Source: Zelonia costaricensis | Taxonomy: Eukaryota; Euglenozoa; Kinetoplastea; Trypanosomatida; Trypanosomatidae | Assembly (NCBI GenBank): GCA_030849075.1 | Contig: JASAOO010003288.1 | Location: 1-36,572, forward strand | Direction of reading: 5' to 3' | DNA length: 36,572 bases | In this document: piece after piece, positions 28,668-36,572 of the stretch | How the letters are laid out: every line of letters begins with the position of its first letter | Numbering within the stretch: position 1 is the stretch's first letter | The notes under the pieces: generated by a model | Seen by the model: only the letters and a program-made list of their open reading frames with translations | What the model was told of the DNA's origin: nothing | The model's database searches: none | Program-made: the position numbers and the translations under genes

Positions 28668-29094
28668 GGAGGGCACGGGCCTTTCACACACGCAGCAGCT
28701 ACGAAGGAAAGCGGTGAGATCGGCACAGCAGCAACAACAAAGAGGTGATTAGAGGCGGTCGCACGGCGACGTGCCGGTGCACACGTAGGTCTATACCCCA
28801 TCTACACCCCTCCACATCCCCGTGAAATAAACAGCAATCAACAACAAGAAAGAAGGAGCCTTGGAGCTTCCGCATAGAGCGCCACTTCCGTGTCGTTGCC
28901 TTTGTATCTTCCTCAGTCCCTCTTCTCGTGCGTCCACGCGTTTGTGTGCGTCGGCGCGTGCGCTGCCGTCCCACTTTGCGTCTCGCCGCGCAAGTGATGC
29001 TCTTGTCTTCACTGTACCTTTGTTTCTGCTTTTTTTTTTGTTGCTGTTGTTGCGCCTTTGCGCGTCACCCAGGTCCCGATTGTTTTTTTTTTGT

Positions 29095-29118
29095 GGGGGG
29101 GAGAGGGAGGGGGCGGGG
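29095..29118 (+). other. Canonical G-quadruplex motif
   Basis: Runs of 7, 3, 5 and 4 G separated by AGA, A and C, all within 24 nt, on the RNA-like strand. This meets the standard four-tract, short-loop rule. It lies about 430 nt after the stop of the giant gene, probably in its 3' UTR, directly after a T-rich run. Confidence 0.65.
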
Positions 29119-30089
29119 TTGATAATGATGCTGTGACGATTGTTGCCTCGTCCGTGCGCGTGTTGGTGTGTGACCGCTGACTTCCGTGTGGATCTGTGTT
29201 CTCCACGTCCGTGTGCGACCTGATCCAACCATGTACAGCTCTTCTAGCGGTACTCCTTCTCTTCCTGCACACAATTCGCGCAGCAGGTGCGTGATGTCGA
29301 CCGTACGCGATCTCGCACAGCCAAACTGAAAAGAAGAACAATAACGGAAGAGGCGCAGAGCGACGAGGAGATGGACACGCATGTGGGAATCTGCTCAAGG
29401 ACGCGCCCGCCGCGCTGGCGGAGGCGAGAGGCGGCTCTTGGAGTGAGCGCTCCGTGCCTCACATGCAGCCGCGTGTGTTGATGCACGTCCCAGCGAACGG
29501 AGGTGCCTCTGCGGCATTGCGATCGTTCACATACACACATCTTCGGAGAAGTCTACAGGGTGGCACACTGGGAGAGAAGAGAGCTTTCGCAAGGTTTGGC
29601 GGCACGCATCGGCGGGTGAGCGGGGCGGGGGGAGTTCAGCGGTGAGCTGAGCTCTCCTGCTCCGTCTTCCCCTCCCCTCTCCGGCTCTTCACGCTGCAAC
29701 TCAGACTCTGTTTGCACCCGCCTCGCTCTCCTCGGTGACCTCCACTGGACCGCGCTCTTACCACCATCACCGGCGCCACCCCATCTCCCAACACCTCTGT
29801 CTCACGAACACACACACGCACACACAACGGAACGAAGCTGCGACGCCTATCAGCGGCCATTTTGCTGGCCCACCCGAGTTGCTGTTGTTGTTTTCCCTTT
29901 TTTTCTCCCTCGCACACCTCGACTTGTTTCAGTGCTTGCGTTTCCACCTCGAGCGCATCCCCCTCCCCCCTCCCCCCGCGGTGTGTCTGTCTGTCTCCCG
30001 CCCATCCTCTCTCCCCTCTCTCCCAACGCGCCGTCCATTCCCCCCCTCCACCTCCCCCCTTCCTGCACCCACCACGAAGCTCCACCGTG

Positions 30090-30119
30090 CGCTTTTCGTC
30101 TTCTACTTCTTCCACGCAG
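30090..30119 (+). promoter_or_regulatory. Putative spliced-leader acceptor for the Kintoun-like gene
   Basis: A T/C-rich tract ends in CCACGCAG with AG at 30118-30119. The leader is about 119 nt, free of ATG, and ends in an A-rich run just before the start codon at 30239. AG 30078-30079 upstream is an alternative. Confidence 0.55.
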
Positions 30120-30238
30120 CGCCTCCCACGCCCGCGAGACTGCGCTGCAGTGGGGATCTGCAGAGTTGTGCGTTCTCGGTGCCTTGACTGCCGCATTCAC
30201 ACGCCGCCCTATCTGCAGCACGAAGAAACAGAAGAGAA

Positions 30239-32488
30239 ATGCCGCTAGAGCACATCAATCTCGCCCGCGAGCGGGCCACCGCGAATGGGTCGTCGCAGGA
30301 CGAGGCGGAGAAGTTCACCGCCACGCCGGAGGAGCTGCGTGTGATTCAGGACAAGATGAAGGACCCCAAGTTCGTGGAGCTGATGCACGAGTACATGCAG
30401 TCTCTCGAAGACCCGGAGACGCGGCGGGAGGAGGAGGCGTACCTCGCCCAGGCTGAGCGCGAGGCTCGCGAGGGCGGCGACTTCAGCTTCGAGTTCGTCT
30501 TCCCGCGCCCCGCATTTGTGGTGGAGCTGATTGAGCCGTCGAACACGGCCGTGCCAGCCAGCGAGATGAAGAAGCTCGGCGTGTCTGTCGGCGCGACCGC
30601 GGCAGGTGCCACGGCGGCGAAGCCGTACAAGGCCCGCTCCTTTCTGAACATCTGCACGAGCGACAAGATCAAGGCCTTCACGGAGCACACGACAGGGAAC
30701 CCGAACGGAAGCAACTGGGAGGTGCCCGTGTCCGTCTCGCAGCGGCGCACGGAAGTGTACAAGCCCGTCCTGTCGTCCCCCTCGGCCTCGATCCCGCCCG
30801 AGTACGCCTCGCTCGAGTCTGCCGCCGCCTCGGCGGCTGTCTGCGTCGTGCACGACGTGGTGTTTCACCCCGACACCGTCTCGCTGGCCGAGCGTAGCCC
30901 GCGCTTCATGTGTTTTCTCGTCGAGATCGCCGTCGAGCACATTAATAGCGGCTACAAGGAGTCGAACAACTTCCCGTTCCGGCGGCTGCCCAGCAGCGTC
31001 GCCTCCATCGGCACGCCGCAGAACCAGACGGTTCGCTCCTCGGGCCCCGGCAAGTCGCCCTTCGACGTCGACCCCCACGCCCCGGTGCTCACGCGGCCGA
31101 CCAAGCACCTGCCCACCGGGGAGGCGAACACGGCGACGCCCAGCGGCGGCAGCAACAGCCGCAGCACCACGAATGCCACGAGGAGCAAGGCAAGCCCCGC
31201 TGCGACCGCAGCCTCCACACAGTCCACCACAAAGGCTGCGGTGCAAGCACCGCCAAGCGCCTCGGCGCTGGTTTCGAAGTCCACCACCGCCGCAGCCGCC
31301 TCGAGCACCGGCGGTGCGGCCGCGCCAGCGACGCGGTTGCCACCGTACACCATCGCACATCGCGGCTCCATCGACCTCAGCGACGCGTGGCAGTGGCGCG
31401 TCTCGGACAAGCGCGTCGGCGTCCCGAGCGAGCTTATGGTGAAGCTAACCTTCGACGGGGTGCGCAGGGCGGCGATGCTCGACATCGCCATCACCCCGGA
31501 CGGCCAGGCGCTGCGCATCGACCCGACGGAGGGGCAGCAGGCGTATGAGGGGCTGCTGGTGCTGCCCTTTACCGTCGAGGAGGAGCCGCGACAGGCCCAG
31601 TTCGACTGCGCTCGCGGGGTGCTCACGCTGACGCTGGCGGTCGTGCCTCCGCCGCTGCCGGACGGCGCCACCACGGCGGAGGAGCTGCGCCGAGAGCTGC
31701 AGGGGGGCGCCGCGGTGCTGGGCGATTTGGCGGCGGACCAGCGCGAGGAGAGGGCGGCGGAGAACTCGACGCACGCGGACAGTCGCGAGGCTGGTGCGAC
31801 CCCTGTGGCACCTGCACCGTCCCCACCGTCCTCTCCCACGGAGACGACTGCGGGTGCCGCAGTGCCACCGACAAGCGCTGCCCCTGCCGTGCAGCACGGC
31901 AGCAGTAACACCCACGGCCCGGAGGTGTCGCACATCGGCGATCAGGACCGCGTCGCGGCGATGATGGCGCAGGTGCGTGCCGCCCGTGAGGCGCGCGAGG
32001 CTGCTGCTGCTGCGGCGGCGGCGGCGGAAGAGAATCAGGCGACGACAGCGGCCGAACAAGGCGGTGACAAGCAGGCCGACCCCACCACAGCGCCCGTCGC
32101 TGAGATGCGCCACTCCCCGGCAGCGACCAACATCGAAGAGGCCCGCATGCCGGCCGTCAGCGAGGACGAGGCGATCCCCTTCATCCGCAAGGCCCCTGCC
32201 GCCGCGGCGCCCCACACCGAGGATGACTCCCCGTCTGTCCACGAAGATGTGGCGGCCGTGCAGGATCGGCAGCAGGCGTGGGCGGCGATGATCGCTGCGG
32301 AGATGGAGGCGGCGTGCCATCGCGAAGAGGCCGACGCGGCGCGGGTGGCGCAGGAGACGGAGGCGCAGGCGGCCAGGGCGCGGCGCAAGGTGGCGGCGGA
32401 GCAGGAGCAGGAGCGGCAGGCGGACCGGGCCAAGGCCAAGCGAGACGCCCTGCCCTTGTCGAACAAGTACATCTTCGCCATAGACTAG
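30239..32488 (+). CDS. DNAAF2: Kintoun/DNAAF2-like PIH protein, axonemal dynein assembly factor
   Basis: 749 aa. The N-terminal PIH1 domain (about 40-245) shows FLNICTSDKI from F135, SNWEVPVSVSQRR from S158, and VVHDVVFHPDTV from about V203 with HP at 210-211; these match the conserved FxNICxSxxI, WxVPxSxxxxR and CxVxDVVFHPxT blocks of PIH1/Kintoun proteins. A low-complexity linker leads to a CS-like (p23-type) domain at about 362-475, opening with PPYTIAHRGSIDLSDAW. The rest is Ala/Glu-rich, with a predicted coiled coil at about 680-740 and a terminal NKYIFAID. Kintoun acts in the cytoplasm with HSP90/HSP70 and R2TP-like partners to preassemble outer and inner arm dyneins, fitting a flagellated cell. 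The domain order and size (human about 837 aa) favour Kintoun over the shorter PIH1D proteins, but paralogue assignment needs a tree. Start: first ATG after the putative acceptor. Confidence 0.87.
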   Translation: MPLEHINLARERATANGSSQDEAEKFTATPEELRVIQDKMKDPKFVELMHEYMQSLEDPETRREEEAYLAQAEREAREGGDFSFEFVFPRPAFVVELIEPSNTAVPASEMKKLGVSVGATAAGATAAKPYKARSFLNICTSDKIKAFTEHTTGNPNGSNWEVPVSVSQRRTEVYKPVLSSPSASIPPEYASLESAAASAAVCVVHDVVFHPDTVSLAERSPRFMCFLVEIAVEHINSGYKESNNFPFRRLPSSVASIGTPQNQTVRSSGPGKSPFDVDPHAPVLTRPTKHLPTGEANTATPSGGSNSRSTTNATRSKASPAATAASTQSTTKAAVQAPPSASALVSKSTTAAAASSTGGAAAPATRLPPYTIAHRGSIDLSDAWQWRVSDKRVGVPSELMVKLTFDGVRRAAMLDIAITPDGQALRIDPTEGQQAYEGLLVLPFTVEEEPRQAQFDCARGVLTLTLAVVPPPLPDGATTAEELRRELQGGAAVLGDLAADQREERAAENSTHADSREAGATPVAPAPSPPSSPTETTAGAAVPPTSAAPAVQHGSSNTHGPEVSHIGDQDRVAAMMAQVRAAREAREAAAAAAAAAEENQATTAAEQGGDKQADPTTAPVAEMRHSPAATNIEEARMPAVSEDEAIPFIRKAPAAAAPHTEDDSPSVHEDVAAVQDRQQAWAAMIAAEMEAACHREEADAARVAQETEAQAARARRKVAAEQEQERQADRAKAKRDALPLSNKYIFAID

Positions 32489-32643
32489 ACGAGATGCCGT
32501 TACGGGGGGGGGTGCGGAAGTGCGCTCCCTCCTCCGTCTGACCTCCCAGCTTTTCCTTTTGTTTCCCGTAGTGGAGTGCCGCGACTTCGCTCCGCTCGTG
32601 CGCTTTTTCTTCATGGGTGGTGCAATGGCTCTTAGCGGGTGGC

Positions 32644-32661
32644 TGTGTGTGTGTGTGTGTG
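32644..32661 (+). repeat. (TG)9 microsatellite
   Basis: Nine TG units about 155 nt after the Kintoun-like stop, complementary to the CA tract about 560 nt downstream. Confidence 0.9.
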
Positions 32662-33082
32662 GGTTAACGAGAGGAGAGGACCCGTCGTGGGTCTCTGCTG
32701 CTACGCGCATCTCTTCACCTCCCTCGCTCCCCCCTCCCCCCCCCGCAAGCGCGTTGCCCCGACTCGCCACTCCACACCAACTCAATGTACAGATCAACCT
32801 CCCCCCTCCCCCTTTCTGTTTCCCCTCGTCGTGTGCGTGTGGGAATCAAACTGCCATAGCGCTAAAAGAAAAAGAAAGAGGCTCACGAACCATGACACGT
32901 CCATCGGAGAAACACGAGCCTGCGAACGCCTGCGCTAGGAAGGCATGTCGACGTAGAGGCACGTCGAGGCACCGGCTGGGGCTGCTCATCCAACGCGACT
33001 GCTTCCGACGACCGCATTCGTCCGACACTGCTGCAGCTGCATGCCCCTCCCCACCCTCCCACCTCTCTGTCTCTCTTCATTT

Positions 33083-33133
33083 TCGCCTCACTACTTCAAC
33101 TGCCTTTTCTTCCTGTCTCTTCCTCTTGCCTAG
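33083..33133 (+). promoter_or_regulatory. Putative spliced-leader acceptor for TRF
   Basis: A long T/C-rich tract ends in TTGCCTAG, with AG at 33132-33133, the strongest acceptor in this spacer. The leader would be about 390 nt, include the CA microsatellite, and contain no ATG before 33524. A much closer alternative, TTTCTTCTGCAG at 33499-33510, would leave only 13 nt. Confidence 0.5.
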
Positions 33134-33218
33134 CTCCACATCGGCGTCCGCACGCTGTGGTTCCCCCCCCCGTCCCCGTACGCGGTCGCAGTGCGCGTAG
33201 GTGTGACGATCCACCTCG

Positions 33219-33219
<1 letters not shown>

Positions 33220-33252
<33 letters not shown>
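33220..33252 (+). repeat. (CA)16 microsatellite
   Basis: About sixteen CA units in the probable TRF 5' leader. Confidence 0.95.
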
Positions 33253-33258
<6 letters not shown>

Positions 33259-33523
33259 ACCGATCATCCAGTCGTTCATCCAGCTTGAGACACACCGGCT
33301 GAGGATTTTCGCCCTGGCAGCGAGAAGCAAAGAAACAAAAAAAAAGAACACGCAAGCGCTAGTGACCCAGTTGCCGTCGTGCGGCACCTATCGTCACACA
33401 TTCATAAAACAAGGGAGGGAGTGGGAGTCTTGGACTGCGCCATAGATTTGTTTCTAACGCTGCGCCGACAGTCGCCTTCAGGGCAGCAGTTGCACCACTT
33501 TCTTCTGCAGCTCCCACATAGAC

Positions 33524-35818
33524 ATGGTGGCTCGGAAGTCCACTGCCGCCAAGGGTCGGGCAGCTGCGCCCGCCCCACGATCGGCGCCGCGGCCGGCTGA
33601 GCTTCCGCAGCGCCAGGAGGAACAGCGAGGCTCCGCGAGTCGCACTGCGCCGTCACCGCCGCCGCCGCCGCCTCCTCTCCCTATCCACGAGGCGGACGTG
33701 CACTACTTCGACACGCTCCATCCCATCGTGCTCAGTCACATCCGCCGCGGCAACAGCGACGGCGTACTCGCGCTTCTGTCGCTGCCGCAGCTCACCTCGA
33801 GCCCTCTCTACTGGCGCACGTGCACGTACACGGCCGGCATTGTGGCGGCGGTGCTCTCTTACGTGGTTGAACACACGGCGCAGCAGACAGTGCCGGCGCA
33901 CGACGACACTACGCCAGCCGCACGTGATGACGCGGCTGCATGGGCCGGCGCAGCCTCCTCTCCGCCCGCGACGTCAGCGGCCCCACGGCTCTCGGTGGAC
34001 GAGCTGTATGCGCTGCTGTGTCTCTGCACCGACGCCCCCCGTGACGAGGTTCTTGCCGCAGCGGAGGTGCCGGCCCCCACCGAGGCACGGGGGGCCGCCG
34101 TGGCAGCGGGGTGTCACCCCCCTGCGCTGGCGGCGCTACTCGAGCGCGCAAAGGCCGTCCTGGTCCACCTCCGCCGCGGGCACTCGCACGGCACCGCTGC
34201 GGCGAGCGGAGGAGCTCACCAGGGAGACCTCCCAGAACTCTCCGGCCTCAATCCCTTCCTGACGTCCACGGCACGCAGGCTGCGGGCCCTGATGCATCTC
34301 CCGCCGCAGACGGAGGCCCATCATGCTGGCGTCACGGGCCCGGCCGAGTTTGTTGGCGACTCACGCAAGCGACAGCGCGCAGGCGAGGCACCGAATGCCT
34401 CCGCCACCGGGGCCCCCGATACCGATGAACACGGGGAGCCGGTGCGGCTGGCGGCGCTGGCGGCAGTCCTGCAGCTACAGTGCAGCACCCTGGTGTACGA
34501 GAACCCACTCGGCAGCACCAGCGGCGCTCCTGTGGTCAACCCCGCCGCATCACCACCACCGGCGGAGGCCGCCGATACCGGAAACTCGCGTTCCGCCGCT
34601 CCGCTGCCTGCTGCTGTGAACCCGGCCATGACGGCACCAGCAGCGCCTCAGGCGACGGCAGCGGCTGCGGCACGCGCGGTGAGGGCGGAGGAGACGACAG
34701 ACGACAGCGATGCGGCTGAGGACGGCGAGCTGGACGCCGTCTCGATGCTGCGACGCGTCCCCGCCATCAGCGCGACGCGGTGGGCGGTGCCGCACAACAC
34801 CGCACAGTCCTCCGCTGCTCCTGCCGCGGCCGCGCCCACCGCCCGTGGACCGAGCACAGACGACTCGCACAACAGCGTGCCGCCGACCTGTCTCTCTCCA
34901 CCACCGGCGTCGACCGGTGCTTCGGCGGCGCGGGCTGCGGCGGCTCGTGACGCTGCTGCCCGCTTCGCTGCGGCGGCGGCGGCCAAGAGTGCAGCGCAGC
35001 AGAGTGGGGCGTTGGCGCCTTCGCAGACGACCACATCTTCACCACCACCACCACCGACGCCGCCGTCCGGCACCGCGGGATCCGGCAGCTCGCAGACCTC
35101 CGTGACGGAGTCCCAGGCGCAGCGGGAGGAGGAGCGGGCCCGCGTGTCGGCAGCCATTCGCGCCTTCGACGCCTTCACAACCACCCTCGAGCAGCAACAG
35201 CAGCACCAGCAGGCCGCTTCAACAAGCGCCGTGAGTTCCGCATCGCGGACACCCAACGCCCCCACCGCGGCGACCACAAGAGCTGCCGCGGCTGCGGCTG
35301 CAGCCGCGGCAGCCTCGTGGCGCTTCGCAGAATCGCACCGCGCTGCTGCCATTCCTCCTACTGCTGCATCGGCTCAACCCCTCAGTGGTCCATCACGCAC
35401 AAGCACTTCTCCGGCTTCACTCTCGGCGCTGCCCGCGGCGCCGTCGACCCCCGCGACCGCCACTACGACCGCTCCCACCGCCTCCGCGGAGGTGCGGCGG
35501 CGCCACAAGTTCAGTGCAGCGGAGGATGCGGCCATCCTGCACGGCATCGCTCGCTTTGGGTCGAAGAACGGATCCTTCCAGTACATCTACCACGCGTACC
35601 GCACTGTGTGGCGGGCTGGCCGCACCTCCCTCCACCTGTACGACCACTGGCGCGGCGCACTGCGCCGGCGCGCCGTGATGGCGATATGGGACGAGGAGGA
35701 CGAGGCGCACCACTTGGAGGGCGTAGTGCGGCCGCAGCAGGAGGTGGCCGCTGCGTCGGGCACGCGGCGTGAGCTAAGCTCCGAGATCGAGGAGCTCTCG
35801 GATGTGGCATCCAGCTGA
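33524..35818 (+). CDS. TRF: Telomere repeat-binding factor (TRF-like, telobox Myb)
   Basis: 764 aa. The C-terminal Myb/SANT domain covers about 657-716: RRRHKFSAAEDAAILHGI gives the first helix with the E667/D668 acidic pair, RFGSKN the turn, and RTSLHLYDHWRGALRRR (700-716) the recognition helix. That helix aligns with the telobox of TRF1/TRF2 (RTSVxLKDRWR), keeping R-T-S, D707, W709 and R710. N-terminal residues 56-118 and segments near 157-182, 201-225, 235-262 and 308-330 are helical and could form the divergent TRFH dimerisation domain. The middle (about 340-655) is Ala/Ser/Pro-rich with Gln and Ala runs. Leishmania TRF is a long form (about 800 aa) compared with about 380 aa in Trypanosoma brucei, so the size fits Leishmania. 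The protein is expected in the nucleus on duplex TTAGGG repeats, protecting telomeres. The Myb assignment is strong; the TRFH call is inference. Confidence 0.83.
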   Translation: MVARKSTAAKGRAAAPAPRSAPRPAELPQRQEEQRGSASRTAPSPPPPPPPLPIHEADVHYFDTLHPIVLSHIRRGNSDGVLALLSLPQLTSSPLYWRTCTYTAGIVAAVLSYVVEHTAQQTVPAHDDTTPAARDDAAAWAGAASSPPATSAAPRLSVDELYALLCLCTDAPRDEVLAAAEVPAPTEARGAAVAAGCHPPALAALLERAKAVLVHLRRGHSHGTAAASGGAHQGDLPELSGLNPFLTSTARRLRALMHLPPQTEAHHAGVTGPAEFVGDSRKRQRAGEAPNASATGAPDTDEHGEPVRLAALAAVLQLQCSTLVYENPLGSTSGAPVVNPAASPPPAEAADTGNSRSAAPLPAAVNPAMTAPAAPQATAAAAARAVRAEETTDDSDAAEDGELDAVSMLRRVPAISATRWAVPHNTAQSSAAPAAAAPTARGPSTDDSHNSVPPTCLSPPPASTGASAARAAAARDAAARFAAAAAAKSAAQQSGALAPSQTTTSSPPPPPTPPSGTAGSGSSQTSVTESQAQREEERARVSAAIRAFDAFTTTLEQQQQHQQAASTSAVSSASRTPNAPTAATTRAAAAAAAAAAASWRFAESHRAAAIPPTAASAQPLSGPSRTSTSPASLSALPAAPSTPATATTTAPTASAEVRRRHKFSAAEDAAILHGIARFGSKNGSFQYIYHAYRTVWRAGRTSLHLYDHWRGALRRRAVMAIWDEEDEAHHLEGVVRPQQEVAAASGTRRELSSEIEELSDVASS

Positions 35819-36443
35819 GAAGGGTGTGCACTGTAGCGCGGCGTGCAGCAGAGCCCAATGAAAGCGCCGTCTTCTTCCTTGCCCACGCGTGTGCCGCATC
35901 TCCGCGCTGCGTCACGCTTCCGCCTGACGTGGCCGGGTGGCGTCGCCCCCCCCCCCCCGTCCCTCTCTTTCTCTTTAGCCCCCCCCCTTGGCGTCTTTCT
36001 GCGTGCCCTTTTATCTCCGTGCGCCGTGGCCGCCTCCCTTTTCTTGCGGGCGCTGACAACACGCACACGCACACAGACGCACGCACGCCTCTGACCGTTA
36101 GACATGGAAAGGAAGGGCGGCATTGACATTGATGCGTAACTCGCCCTTGCTCTAAAAAAGGAGGGGAGGGGGGGGAAAGAAGGGCGCACTCGAATGGCGC
36201 CAAAACGACAAAAAAGCGAGTGCCGCCAAAGCCGCTTCATGCGCCTCGAGCCATCCGTTGCGCGTGGCAACGCGTGACAACTCTTGCCTTGTCCATCACC
36301 AGGTCTCCCCCCAGCTCTCATCCCATTTCCTACCCTCACTCGCTCTCCGTCTTCTCTTCGCCCCCTCCTCCCCTGCGCGCAAACGCACCTCTCCGTCCGA
36401 AAACAAAATGAATGAAACACGCGATACCACCCCTTCGAAAAAA

Positions 36444-36467
36444 ACACACACACACACACACACACAC
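36444..36467 (+). repeat. (AC)12 microsatellite
   Basis: Twelve AC units in the spacer after TRF. Confidence 0.9.
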
Positions 36468-36533
36468 GCCTCTCCTTGCGCAGCATCCCCCTTCCTAGCT
36501 CCACTCATTACCCCACCCCACAGCATCGCTACT

Positions 36534-36555
36534 CCCCACCCCCACCCCCACCCCC
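36534..36555 (+). other. Four-tract C array; minus-strand G-quadruplex candidate
   Basis: C4 and three C5 runs, each separated by a single A. The minus strand reads as four G-runs of 4-5 with one-base T loops, among the most stable quadruplex patterns; the + strand could form an i-motif. Confidence 0.7.
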
Positions 36556-36572
36556 TCGTGTAGTCCCTCCAG

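Larger units (their letters stand above)
28668..30238 (+). other. Spacer between the giant gene and the Kintoun-like gene
   Basis: No supported gene. It contains A-rich 3' UTR-like sequence (28720-28860), T10-type runs near 29030 and 29082, a G-quadruplex motif at 29095-29118, a compositionally balanced stretch of about 29230-29640 that differs from the usual C/T-rich spacer, and then C/T-rich sequence from 29650 interrupted by a CA tract near 29809-29826. Confidence 0.55.
32489..33523 (+). other. Spacer between the Kintoun-like gene and TRF
   Basis: No gene. It carries a G9 run 15 nt after the stop (32504-32512), (TG)9 at 32644-32661, C/T-rich sequence, a strong polypyrimidine tract ending at 33133, and a (CA)16 tract at 33220-33252 that would fall in the TRF leader. 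Confidence 0.6.
35819..36572 (+). other. Downstream spacer after TRF
   Basis: No gene seen before the window ends. It has a C-run near 35947-35959, a G-rich patch at 36160-36175, C/T-rich sequence from about 36300 to 36375 that could be the acceptor tract of the next gene, an A-rich stretch near 36398-36444, an (AC)12 tract and a terminal C-tract array. Confidence 0.55.

Noticed and set aside
36534..36555. Telomere-like repeat next to the TRF gene
   Set aside because: The unit is C4-5A / TG4-5, not the TTAGGG repeat of trypanosomatids, and only four units occur; treated as a quadruplex motif instead.
1..36572. tRNA, rRNA, snRNA, CRISPR arrays or intact transposable elements
   Set aside because: No tRNA B-box-like sequence, rRNA-like block, regularly spaced repeats or transposase/reverse transcriptase frame was recognised on either strand by reading; a covariance-model search was not possible.

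Overview
The window looks like nuclear DNA of a trypanosomatid flagellate, most likely Leishmania or a close Leishmaniinae relative. This rests on five long intronless GC-rich genes all on the + strand, on spacers that are strongly pyrimidine-rich on the coding strand and full of CA/TG microsatellites, and on a polypyrimidine tract plus AG (a spliced-leader acceptor signature) upstream of each ATG. Gene content agrees: a telomere-repeat-binding factor of the long Leishmania type and a Kintoun-type dynein assembly factor. The species was assigned from sequence reading only; no database search was possible.

Layout. 1-2878: gene-free, pyrimidine-rich. 2879-8272: 1797-aa uncharacterised protein with a buried E2/UEV-like (UBC-fold) domain that lacks a cysteine at the catalytic position. 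9434-11203: 589-aa SET-domain protein of the RuBisCO-LSMT/SETD class, with a possible mitochondrial presequence. 11204-18260: about 7 kb without a convincing gene, holding long pyrimidine runs, several C-tract (template-strand G-quadruplex) motifs and microsatellites. 18261-28667: giant 3468-aa low-complexity protein with an interrupted right-handed parallel beta-helix and a conserved-looking C-terminal module. 30239-32488: Kintoun/DNAAF2-like PIH protein. 33524-35818: TRF-like telomere-binding protein with a C-terminal telobox-type Myb domain. 35819-36572: downstream spacer ending in a four-tract C-rich motif.

The genes do not form one pathway. They look like a segment of one polycistronic transcription unit whose mRNAs are separated by trans-splicing and polyadenylation, so shared orientation does not imply shared function. 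Themes represented are cytoplasmic assembly of axonemal dynein (Kintoun), telomere maintenance (TRF), protein lysine methylation (SET) and two large unknowns. The points most worth a second look are the pseudo-E2 domain, the interrupted beta-helix giant, the 7-kb gene-free block, and the paired (TG)n...(CA)n tracts in two spacers.
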